From: Treponema sp.
Lineage (GTDB): Bacteria > Spirochaetota > Spirochaetia > Treponematales > Treponemataceae
Length of the DNA stretch: 64,000 nucleotides
Direction: 5' to 3'
Assembly: GCA_017484285.1 (NCBI GenBank)
Contig: JAFUTH010000024.1
Coordinates: forward strand, 1 to 64,000
Positions 34,922 to 42,111 of this stretch are shown here, in pieces. Position numbers and translations under genes: made by a program. Numbering within the stretch: the first letter of the stretch is position 1; every line of letters starts with the position of its first letter. The notes beneath the pieces were generated by a model. That model was given only the letters and a program-made list of their open reading frames with translations. It did no database searches and was not told the DNA's origin.

Positions 34922-34950
34922 TTATTCTAAGCGCGATTTTATGCTATACT
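34922..34950 (+). promoter_or_regulatory. Promoter of corA
   Basis: TTATTC (34922-34927), 17 bp, TATACT (34945-34950). The -35 is weak. Transcription from here starts near 34957, which excludes the upstream ATG at 34941. Confidence 0.5.
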
Positions 34951-34970
34951 TTTTCCGTTTTGGAATTCCA

Positions 34971-35954
34971 ATGATTAGATACTGGATTCAAGAAGACAAC
35001 CAGTTTGTCCACATCGAAAAAGAAGAGATTTCTCAGCACGAAGGAAAACGGCTTTGGATTGACGCCCGCAGGGTCTCTCAGACGGAGCTTTCCGAACTTC
35101 AAGCAGAATACGCGCTCGATCCAGAGCTTCTTCTCGATGTCATGGACCAGGACGAGCTTTCCCGCATCGAAGACTGGGACGACTATGTGCTTGCCATTCT
35201 GCGTCTTCCTGTCTTCACGCCCAATTCAGAAGTCGCCTACACGACGGCTCCCGTGGGCGCAATCATCTTCCCTGACAAAATCATCACGATTTGCTGGACG
35301 GACTGCGAAGTCTTAAAAGATTTGAGCGCGAACCGAATCAAGGGCTTATCGCTCATGGATTTCCCCGCGTTTTTAATCCGCATTCTCGCCCGAAGCGACA
35401 TCATGTTTTTGCGCTATCTTAAGGAAATCAGCCGCCGCGTCACTTCGATTCAGGGCGAACTTCACGAACAAATCGAAAACGCCGAGCTCATCCAATTGCT
35501 CAACCTCGAAAAGTCACTCACCTACTTCACCACCTCGCTCAAAGCGAACCAACTTTTGCTCGAAAAAATCCGCCGCACGCGCATTCTCCGCTTGGATAGC
35601 GATGACCAGGAATGGCTCGACGATGTTGAAATCGATAACCGGCAGGCTATGGAAATGGCAGACACCTACAGTGCAATCACCACGGGCATTATGGACGCGT
35701 TCGCAAACGTCATCTCCAACAACATGAATGTCATCATGAAGAAACTTACCGTCATTTCGCTTGTTCTCATGATTATAAGCGGCATTACGAGCTACTGGGG
35801 CATGAATGTGCGGCTTCCGTGGACAAAGAGCGACAACTGGACGGGCTTCATCTGCATCACCGCCCTCTGTGCCATCTCCGCCACCGTCGCCTACATCGTC
35901 ATGAACCTCAAACCCGTTAAGAAGGTGAAAAAAGCAAAGAGGAAAAAAAAGTGA
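34971..35954 (+). CDS. corA: CorA family magnesium/divalent cation channel
   Basis: 327 aa from the ATG at 34971. A large cytoplasmic alpha/beta domain (1-265) precedes two C-terminal membrane helices joined by the signature YWGMNVRLP. The tail is strongly basic (KKVKKAKRKKK). It forms a pentameric inner-membrane channel for Mg2+ (or Co2+/Ni2+). No strong ribosome site. The stop codon overlaps the first word of a heptad repeat. Confidence 0.9.
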   Translation: MIRYWIQEDNQFVHIEKEEISQHEGKRLWIDARRVSQTELSELQAEYALDPELLLDVMDQDELSRIEDWDDYVLAILRLPVFTPNSEVAYTTAPVGAIIFPDKIITICWTDCEVLKDLSANRIKGLSLMDFPAFLIRILARSDIMFLRYLKEISRRVTSIQGELHEQIENAELIQLLNLEKSLTYFTTSLKANQLLLEKIRRTRILRLDSDDQEWLDDVEIDNRQAMEMADTYSAITTGIMDAFANVISNNMNVIMKKLTVISLVLMIISGITSYWGMNVRLPWTKSDNWTGFICITALCAISATVAYIVMNLKPVKKVKKAKRKKK

Positions 35955-35987
35955 GCAGGGAGCAGTGTGTGGTGAGCAGTTGTTGGG
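35953..35987 (+). repeat. Heptad word repeat (copy 1)
   Basis: Five consecutive 7-bp words: GAGCAGG, GAGCAGT, GTGTGGT, GAGCAGT, TGTTGGG. It begins inside the corA stop codon. The remainder to 36080 is GC-rich with small hairpins (CCGCTTCGCGG) and no gene. Confidence 0.6.
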
Positions 35988-36082
35988 CGCTCCCCGCTTC
36001 GCGGGTCGGGTGTTCCGCCCTTCGCTCACGCTCATACCGCTTCGCGGTACTACGGGGCTCCATACCCTAGCGCAAAAAATTC

Positions 36083-36230
36083 CTCACAGAGTTAAAGAGC
36101 ACACAGAGAGTATTTCAAATATGAACGACTTATACCAAAAATATATCGTTTGAAAAAAAACGAGAAAGAGGTATAGAATTTACTGAGATAAAATTTTCTC
36201 TGTGAACTCTGTGTCCTCTGTGAGAAATTC
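36083..36230. repeat. Palindromic word repeat, 9-bp class (copy 2), enclosing a promoter
   Basis: Left arm CACAGAG words at 36085 and 36102 with a degenerate word between. Right arm three CTCTGTG words at 36198, 36207 and 36216, exactly 9 bp apart. The A/T-rich centre contains the promoter of the next gene. Confidence 0.7.
36150..36177 (+). promoter_or_regulatory. Promoter within the repeat
   Basis: TTGAAA (36150-36155), 16 bp, TATAGA (36172-36177). A transcript from here would carry the right repeat arm in its 5' leader. Confidence 0.5.
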
Positions 36231-36249
36231 ATAAAAAAGGAGATTACAC

Positions 36250-37215
36250 ATGCGAAAAGTTTTGTTCAGCACAATTATATTCTCACTTGCCTTTTTTGGC
36301 GTGACCGCCCAAGAATTCAACTCCCTCTCTCCCGTGCGCTTAGGTCCTGTTGCACCCGCGCAATACGATGTCTATGTAATTGGCGACGGAAGCCAGTCTT
36401 ACACGGCGACGCGGTGGATTACACCGTTTGAAATCAACCGCTACGAAACGACCTATGAACTTTGGTACGAAACGCGCGAAATTGCCGAAGCATTGGGCTA
36501 CCGCTTCATCAACCCCGGTCAGGAAGGAAATCGCGGAAAACGCGGGGCTGAGCCGACGAGCGAAAAAGAACAGCCCGTCACGATGATTTCGTGGTACGAC
36601 GCGATTATTTGGTGCAACGCATTCTCAGAAATCCACAATCTTACGCCGTGCTATGTTTTAAACGGCGCGATTCTCAAAGATGCCACCGACACCGTTTCCT
36701 GCGATTTGTGCTCATGCGACTTCACGGCAAACGGCTACCGTCTCCCAACCGAAGCCGAATGGGAATACGCCGCCCGAAAAACGATTTCCGGTATGCAAAG
36801 CGGCGGAACGGCAAGCGGTCAAGTCGATAAATACGGAAAAGAAGACGAGTCAATTCCCGAAGAAGAAGTCTCTTGGTCAGCATTCAACTCGCGCGGCACA
36901 CACAAAGTCGGTACGGCGGGCACTCCGTTTACCGAAGACGCACCGCCCGAAGCGGGAAGCGGAAACCCAAACGGAGCCGGGCTTTTTGACATGAGCGGAA
37001 ATGTCTGTGAATTCACGTGGGACTGGAACGGTCGCTATCTTGAGACCGAACCGGGAGAGCGCGCGACAGGACTCGCAGCGGGAAGCGAGCGCGTAAGCCG
37101 TGGCGGAAGCTGGAGCGAATACACGCCCTTCATCTACGCCGGAGACCGCTACAGCTATGACCCCAACGAGTGCTACAACTATTTAGGATTCAGATTCGCA
37201 CGAACTGTGAAGTAA
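36250..37215 (+). CDS. Exported SUMF1/FGE-sulfatase-domain protein
   Basis: 321 aa with a signal peptide (about 1-20). The formylglycine-generating-enzyme fold is clear: NGYRLPTEAEWEYAAR, GLFDMSGNVCEFTWDW, VSRGGSW and NYLGFRFART. The paired C-terminal cysteines used by true FGE are not present; only a single Cys lies in this stretch (DPNECYNY). It is therefore more likely a binding or structural relative, as in the many SUMF1 proteins of treponemes. AAGGAG ribosome site. Confidence 0.82.
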   Translation: MRKVLFSTIIFSLAFFGVTAQEFNSLSPVRLGPVAPAQYDVYVIGDGSQSYTATRWITPFEINRYETTYELWYETREIAEALGYRFINPGQEGNRGKRGAEPTSEKEQPVTMISWYDAIIWCNAFSEIHNLTPCYVLNGAILKDATDTVSCDLCSCDFTANGYRLPTEAEWEYAARKTISGMQSGGTASGQVDKYGKEDESIPEEEVSWSAFNSRGTHKVGTAGTPFTEDAPPEAGSGNPNGAGLFDMSGNVCEFTWDWNGRYLETEPGERATGLAAGSERVSRGGSWSEYTPFIYAGDRYSYDPNECYNYLGFRFARTVK

Positions 37216-37219
37216 AAAA

Positions 37220-37283
37220 GACGCGGATACACGCAGATAAACACAGATAAAAATATCCGCGTGCATCAGTGTTCATCCGCGTC
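37220..37283. repeat. Palindromic word repeat, 10-bp class (copy 2), the cleanest copy
   Basis: Three 10-bp words (GACGCGGATA, CACGCAGATA, AACACAGATA) at 37220, 37230 and 37240, a 4-bp centre, then three 10-bp words (TATCCGCGTG, CATCAGTGTT, CATCCGCGTC) at 37254, 37264 and 37274. It sits between convergent genes; the right end touches the phosphoesterase stop codon. Confidence 0.85.
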
Positions 37284-37978
37284 TAAATAGTTAGTAATTC
37301 CGCTTTCGTAACACTCCAGTTTTCACTTGCGTTCTTTTCAACCTCAACCCAGCCGTATTTGCCTTCTGCAAGGCTTCCCGGGTTAATCACAGTAGTTTCG
37401 CCGATTTTTGAGATGCCTGCGCTCTCGTGGATATGCCCCGTAACGACCAAGAACGGCGCGCGCTTTTCGATGTAGGCGCGGAGTTTTTCGCTCCCGACAT
37501 GAACGCCGTTCGGGAGTTTGTCGCACTCAGTTTCTTTCGGCGGATTGTGCATAATCAAAATGAGATTCGACCAATGCCCGTTTTCATCGGCAGAATCCGC
37601 GCTCGCATTCTCGACCACATTGTAATCAGAGAGAATTTCATCCTCGTCGCGCTCAAAGGGCGTCGTGCCCGTGAATTTTGTGCCGCCGCCAGAGCCACAA
37701 ATCGCGATTCCGTCGTGGAAAGCAATCGTGCCTTCAACGCTCACATCGGCACCTTCAATCTCAGAGAGAAAATCGGGATTGTCGCAGTTTCCGAGCACGG
37801 CGAAAATGTTCTCGTGTTTTTTGAGTAATTTTTCAAGAACGGGCTTTCCCGTCTCCTCATGCTCGAATTTTGCAAAATCTCCGCCGAACAAAACCGCGTC
37901 CGCCTCGGTAAAGCGAGCATCCAGTTTGTCGAGATTTTCCACATCTCCGTGAATGTCAGATAACACCAAAAATTTCAT
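37283..37978 (-). CDS. Metallophosphoesterase, YfcE-like
   Basis: 231 aa calcineurin-like phosphoesterase. Metal-binding motifs: SDIHGD (residues 7-12), FGGDFAK, VLGNCD, a histidine in MHNPP and the final VTGHIHE. The substrate is unknown; small YfcE-type enzymes cleave phosphodiesters. The ATG at 37978 follows a strong AGGAGGT site, which overrules a longer upstream reading. It is flanked on both sides by word repeats. Confidence 0.85.
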   Translation of the reverse strand: MKFLVLSDIHGDVENLDKLDARFTEADAVLFGGDFAKFEHEETGKPVLEKLLKKHENIFAVLGNCDNPDFLSEIEGADVSVEGTIAFHDGIAICGSGGGTKFTGTTPFERDEDEILSDYNVVENASADSADENGHWSNLILIMHNPPKETECDKLPNGVHVGSEKLRAYIEKRAPFLVVTGHIHESAGISKIGETTVINPGSLAEGKYGWVEVEKNASENWSVTKAELLTI

Positions 37979-38022
37979 AAAATTACCTCCTGGTTTCAAA
38001 AAAACATATTACACAAATTAAA

Positions 38023-38089
38023 TTCCTCACAGAGTACACAGAGACCACAGAGGAAGAATACTCAGTGAACCCTTAAGCTCTGTGAGAAA
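38023..38089. repeat. Palindromic word repeat, 9-bp class (copy 3)
   Basis: Left arm CACAGAGTA, CACAGAGAC, CACAGAGGA at 38028, 38037 and 38046, exactly 9 bp apart. Right arm CTCAGTGAA, a degenerate word, and CTCTGTGAG at 38061-38086. The right end lies about 3 bp from the hisC stop codon. Confidence 0.8.
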
Positions 38090-38091
38090 TT

Positions 38092-39261
38092 TTACATTTC
38101 TGCCATCACTTCCCTTAACGCATGCATTTGCTCGTGCGTGCCGATTGTGATGCGAAGATATTCCTCGATTCCGGGCGTGTCGAATCGGCGCACTAAAATG
38201 CCACTTTCTTTGATTTTTTTGTACGCCGCCTCGCCATTCACGCCGTCTTTTTTGCAGAAGACAAAATTCGTCTGGCTGTCGAGCACGCTCCAGCCCTTTT
38301 CGCGCAAAAAGTCGATGAACTCATCGCGCTCAAAGGCAACCGACTGCGCGCATTTGACATAATAGCCCGCGTCTTTACACGCCGCGATTCCCGCCTGCTG
38401 GGCAAGATAGTCAATCGGGAAGTGGTTGAGCGAATTTTTTACCGTGGTGACGGCGTTCACGAGCTCTTTGTTCGCCACGAGATAGCCGAGCCGCTGCCCC
38501 GCCCCGCACAAACTTTTTGACGTTGTGCGCACAATCACGAGATTTTGGAATTCTGCGAGCAAAGGAATTGAGCTTTCTCCGCCAAAATCGACATACGCCT
38601 CGTCCACGACGAACACCTTGTCGCGCGGGGCTTTTTTGAGCATTTCGCGCACCTCATCGCGCGTAAGTCCGAGCGACGTGGGCGCGTTCGGATTCGCAAA
38701 GATGATGCCAGAATCCTCACGATGAGCCGCCTCGAGCATTTTTTGCGTATCGAGCGTCCAGTCTGAATTCAGCGGAATTTTTTCGAGCGGAATATTGTAG
38801 AATCCGCCGTACACGGGATAAAACGAATACGTGTGCTCAGGCAACACCAGTTTTCGGTCTGAATCAAAAAACGCGTAGAACACAAAACTCAGGACTTCAT
38901 CGCTTCCGTTCCCTGCGTAAATCATGTCGGACGTAACAACAAACGGGATTTTGTCGAATTCACTCGGGCTTACGAGCGCGTCGCTTCCATTTTGCTTTCC
39001 GCCCTCAAGATTCGCTCGGCACAAAACGCCGCCCGACTTGTTGAGCATGTCGGCGATTGCTTCTTTGAGCTCGTTTGAGTCGGGGTCAGGATAGAGCGCG
39101 AGTTTTTCGGGATGTGCTTTTGCCGCATCGCGCACGGCTTTAATCACTTTTGGTGACGGCGGATACGGATTTTCGTTCGCGTTCAGTTTTATGTACGCTC
39201 TGTCTTTTGGCTGCTCACCCGGCACATACGGGTGAAGATTTTTCATTCGTGATGAAAGCAT
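38092..39261 (-). CDS. hisC: Histidinol-phosphate aminotransferase-like protein
   Basis: 389 aa, class I/II PLP aminotransferase. N-terminal NANENPYPPSPKV, the GNGSDEVL motif, VDEAYVDFGG and the PLP lysine in TTSKSLCGAGQRLGYLVA. HisC converts imidazole acetol phosphate to histidinol phosphate. No other histidine genes are here, so it could equally serve as an aromatic or other aminotransferase. A GGAG site is 8 nt before the ATG. Confidence 0.82.
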   Translation of the reverse strand: MLSSRMKNLHPYVPGEQPKDRAYIKLNANENPYPPSPKVIKAVRDAAKAHPEKLALYPDPDSNELKEAIADMLNKSGGVLCRANLEGGKQNGSDALVSPSEFDKIPFVVTSDMIYAGNGSDEVLSFVFYAFFDSDRKLVLPEHTYSFYPVYGGFYNIPLEKIPLNSDWTLDTQKMLEAAHREDSGIIFANPNAPTSLGLTRDEVREMLKKAPRDKVFVVDEAYVDFGGESSIPLLAEFQNLVIVRTTSKSLCGAGQRLGYLVANKELVNAVTTVKNSLNHFPIDYLAQQAGIAACKDAGYYVKCAQSVAFERDEFIDFLREKGWSVLDSQTNFVFCKKDGVNGEAAYKKIKESGILVRRFDTPGIEEYLRITIGTHEQMHALREVMAEM

Positions 39262-39283
39262 TTTTTTGGCTCCGTTTTTTTTA

Positions 39284-39311
39284 TTTTCAAGTTTCAGTTT
39301 TCAAATTTCTC
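39284..39311 (-). repeat. Heptad word repeat (copy 2)
   Basis: On the minus strand GAGAAAT, TTGAAAA, CTGAAAC, TTGAAAA, an exact 7-bp period. It lies between divergent genes and directly precedes the -35 of the next plus-strand gene. Confidence 0.5.
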
Positions 39312-39340
39312 TTTATTTTATGACAAATTGCTGATAAGAT
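39312..39340 (+). promoter_or_regulatory. Promoter, leaderless type
   Basis: TTTATT (39312-39317), 17 bp, TAAGAT (39335-39340), then 6 nt to the ATG at 39347. No Shine-Dalgarno sequence. Confidence 0.45.
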
Positions 39341-39346
39341 AAAGTC

Positions 39347-41284
39347 ATGGCAACAACAACAAGTATCATCGTATTATTAAAATTTTTTGCTTCACGACAA
39401 AAAAGTGCCGTTGTTGATTATACCGACTTTTGTGACTACCTCAAACGATATTCAGAACACCACCTCGAAGAGCAGCCCTCACTTTCTTTCTATCTCGAAG
39501 ATCCTGTTCCCGCACTCCAAACAGAATTAGACAAACTTATCGATTCAAAACTCATCATCATCGTAAACACCTCCGCCGAAAAGCAAGGAATCATCGTTAT
39601 TCCGTTTTACATCGAGCGTTTTGCCGAACGCTACAAAGATATTGCGGTCAATCCCGCCCTGCCGTTTCCCTCCGAGGCTGATTTGCCAAAAGGAACGCCA
39701 AAAGAAGTCGTTCAACGCCATAATGCTGCGGAATTACTCTCAAAATTGCTCGAAAAACAAGAACTCAATGACAAGATTTTATACGGCATAGCCCTGCCCC
39801 ATGACGCCCCCTCAATTTTGTTGCCATCGAATGTTTCAGTCATCACGCTCGTAGAGGACGCCATCGGAAAGATTCAGAACATGCTCAAAAAGGACGACCA
39901 TCACGACTACTTCCTCAAAAAACTCACGGTCTCAAATCCGGGGCGCGAGATGGTCACCAAAAACTTTTTCAATGCATTCGTTGACCGACCCGATCACTCC
40001 ATCGAAACACTGAGCCAAACCACCGAGAATTTCTATCTCTGGAACCAGCTCTGCTTTTTCATCAAGCAAGACTACGAAAAAATCAAGGATTTCACGCAGG
40101 AAGATTTATCGTGCTTACAGGCGATTTACATCACCGAAGTCGCGGCAAATTACTTTAAGAACCGTGCGCAGGAAAACGCCAAAAAAGAAGGCGCAATCAA
40201 GATGCTTGAATCCCTGCTACTCCAGCCACCGTACTATTTCACCTTTGAAGAAATAACTAAATTCACCGACACAAAGGGAATTCCGTTGCTCGGGCAATAT
40301 TCCGAAGATGAGCTCAAAGAGTATCTTCACAAAAAAACGCAGGAAGCTCCCGTCCAAGAGTTGCCAGATTTGCTCGTCTTTAAGACCTATGACGAGCAAC
40401 GCTATTTTATTTTTAAGAGCAAGGTGCTCCAGCTCATTCTCAGGCTCTGTACTGATGCCCGCGTTTCCGTTCAAGAAGCAATCAAATCGCACTGGATGGA
40501 AGTGCTCAAAGCATTCGATTTTCTTCCCGAAATGCGCGACCAAAATGCCTTTGAAGAACGGCTCGAAAAAGAAGTCAGAATCCAGTCGCCGATTTTGAGC
40601 GCACTGCTTCATTCGTCATTTTTGCCGTTGCTGAGCTACGATGCCGCCGGTGGTGATGACACAAGCAAAATCAGCCTATTTGTCAACGGGCAGTTACTGC
40701 CGTACAGCGATATTCTGCTCATGAGCCGGCAAGAGCTTTTAACAGACGCAAAGATTCTGCTTCCATTCTGGTACTCAATGCCAATCATCTCATGGATTAT
40801 GCGGATGATTCTCCGTCCGCCAAAAGCAAAGCGTGCAAAAAAGCGCAAAACAAAGGCAGAACTCTATCGTGAAGAAGAAGCATCAAAAAGCAAGGATGAT
40901 GAAGCAGCTGCCCTTCTCGCAAACAACTCAAACGTTTCAAAAAAGGTGGCGCTCCGTGAAGCAGCGCGTGTCGCAGAGCAGAGTTTTGTTCCCGCGACAT
41001 CAACCATGAACCGAGAGCTCGACTCATACGAGTCTCAGTGGAATCAGCTTTTGGGCAAGGAAGCGCACAATAATCTCACCGAAGACGTCAATTCGCTCAT
41101 CCGTGATTATATCAGAAAAACACTCCGCACCATAAAAATGGACGGATTCACAAAGGAACGCATTCACAGTCTTGCGGAAAGTCTCGTCAATTCACCGGGA
41201 TTGCAAAAAATAAAAGACAAAGATGCACTGCTCATGTATGTGCAACTCTACATGGTCAAACTCGTAAAAAACATTCCAATGTAG
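39347..41284 (+). CDS. Large conserved hypothetical cytoplasmic protein
   Basis: 645 aa, no signal peptide, largely helical and acidic except for a strongly basic patch (RPPKAKRAKKRKTK, about residue 485-500) followed by a charged, Ala-rich helix. A hydrophobic stretch (LPFWYSMPIISWIMRMIL) just before the basic patch could be membrane-associated. I recognise no family. It is a single-gene unit with a leaderless-type promoter and a strong terminator. Confidence 0.65.
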   Translation: MATTTSIIVLLKFFASRQKSAVVDYTDFCDYLKRYSEHHLEEQPSLSFYLEDPVPALQTELDKLIDSKLIIIVNTSAEKQGIIVIPFYIERFAERYKDIAVNPALPFPSEADLPKGTPKEVVQRHNAAELLSKLLEKQELNDKILYGIALPHDAPSILLPSNVSVITLVEDAIGKIQNMLKKDDHHDYFLKKLTVSNPGREMVTKNFFNAFVDRPDHSIETLSQTTENFYLWNQLCFFIKQDYEKIKDFTQEDLSCLQAIYITEVAANYFKNRAQENAKKEGAIKMLESLLLQPPYYFTFEEITKFTDTKGIPLLGQYSEDELKEYLHKKTQEAPVQELPDLLVFKTYDEQRYFIFKSKVLQLILRLCTDARVSVQEAIKSHWMEVLKAFDFLPEMRDQNAFEERLEKEVRIQSPILSALLHSSFLPLLSYDAAGGDDTSKISLFVNGQLLPYSDILLMSRQELLTDAKILLPFWYSMPIISWIMRMILRPPKAKRAKKRKTKAELYREEEASKSKDDEAAALLANNSNVSKKVALREAARVAEQSFVPATSTMNRELDSYESQWNQLLGKEAHNNLTEDVNSLIRDYIRKTLRTIKMDGFTKERIHSLAESLVNSPGLQKIKDKDALLMYVQLYMVKLVKNIPM

Positions 41285-41288
41285 CTTG

Positions 41289-41324
41289 AAAGACTGTCCC
41301 AAAAAACGGACAGTCTTTTTTTTT
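41289..41324 (+). terminator. Rho-independent terminator
   Basis: AAAGACTGTCC / GGACAGTCTTT perfect 11-bp stem (41289-41318) followed by a T run. Confidence 0.9.
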
Positions 41325-41403
41325 GGAGTTTTTGGAGATTTTCATTTTTTTTCACAAAAAAATTCATTTTTTTTCGTTTTTTTCGCGTACGCCTTGCCGT
41401 GCT

Positions 41404-41430
41404 CAACCGTTTTTCACAAATAAATAAGCG
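41404..41430 (+). promoter_or_regulatory. Shared upstream motif, copy A (before ssb)
   Basis: AACCG, a T-run, then CAAATAAATAAGC. It matches 23 of 25 core positions of the copy at 45681-45717. It lies 70 nt before the ssb ATG; the leader between them contains an imperfect palindrome (GACTTCGGCCGAGTC). Confidence 0.6.
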
Positions 41431-41499
41431 AACACAAAATAATGCTGTTCGAAAGACTTCGGCCGAGTCAAAACAAAAACCTTGAAAAAGGAGTCTAGA

Positions 41500-41961
41500 A
41501 TGAACCAAATGAATCAAATTATCGTCGAAGGAAATGTCGTGCGCGACTCACTTGTCAAACAAACGCCGCGCGGAACAAAAGTCTGCGTCGTTCCCATCGC
41601 GACAAACCACTTCTACAAAAATGCGAGCGGAGAACTTCAGAAAGATGTCGCATATCTCGATGTGGAGGCATGGGGGCAAAATTTCAGCGAAACAATCGTT
41701 CGGAATGCAACAAAAGGAAAAGCACTCCGCGTCGTCGGACGGCTCAAACAAGATCGCTGGAAAAGCCAAGATGGGAAGAGTAATTCAAAAGTCTACATTC
41801 TCGCGGAGCACATTGACTTTCAATTTCCAAAAAGCAACGGAAATTCCCAGACAAACGAGAAAAACCAGGCTGAAAACGCAGCAACAGGGCTCAGGTCTGA
41901 GTCGACAGCCCTTTCATTCGATACAGAAGAATATGTGGATGGAGATGAGGCTGTTTTCTAA
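41500..41961 (+). CDS. ssb: Single-stranded DNA-binding protein
   Basis: 153 aa. N-terminal OB fold (about 1-108: IIVEGNVVRDSLVKQTPRGTKVC, DVEAWGQ, ALRVVGRLKQDRW). A short disordered Gln/Asn/Glu-rich tail ends DEAVF instead of the classical DDDIPF tip. The protein coats single-stranded DNA in replication, repair or uptake. The ATG follows an AAGGAG site; an earlier TTG in frame is rejected. It is not next to rpsF/rpsR, the usual housekeeping ssb context, and it carries the shared upstream motif, so it may be a second, regulated ssb. Confidence 0.88.
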   Translation: MNQMNQIIVEGNVVRDSLVKQTPRGTKVCVVPIATNHFYKNASGELQKDVAYLDVEAWGQNFSETIVRNATKGKALRVVGRLKQDRWKSQDGKSNSKVYILAEHIDFQFPKSNGNSQTNEKNQAENAATGLRSESTALSFDTEEYVDGDEAVF

Positions 41962-41999
41962 AAAAAATAAACTGTCTTAGCAAGAATTTAAGACAGTTT
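41961..41999 (-). terminator. Terminator for the U32 gene
   Basis: Perfect 11-bp stem AAACTGTCTTA / TAAGACAGTTT (41969-41999). The T-run follows on the minus strand (41961-41968), so it serves the gene ending at 42101; it may also end ssb transcription. Confidence 0.75.
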
Positions 42000-42111
42000 G
42001 GCACAGGTAAAACAAGGAAGCAAACTCAGCTCGTCCACACATTCTGATTGTGTTTTGTCAACGTTGAATTCACCTCCTTCGTACAGAATTGGCATTCGTT
42101 TTACCTGTGCC
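42000..42111. repeat. Perfect 14-bp inverted repeat flanking an 84-bp spacer
   Basis: GGCACAGGTAAAAC (42000-42013) and its exact complement GTTTTACCTGTGCC (42098-42111). The right arm includes the stop codon and last codons of the U32 gene. The spacer has a perfect 10-nt Shine-Dalgarno sequence AAGGAGGTGA on the minus strand (42070-42079), followed by an 11-codon TTG-initiated reading frame (42026-42061). Confidence 0.7.

Noticed and set aside
35955..36080. A short protein gene in the GC-rich stretch after corA
   Set aside because: Only short frames without ribosome sites; composition is that of repeats and hairpins.
36250..37215. Calling the SUMF1 protein a formylglycine-generating enzyme
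   Set aside because: The C-terminal catalytic cysteine pair is missing, so only the fold is supported.
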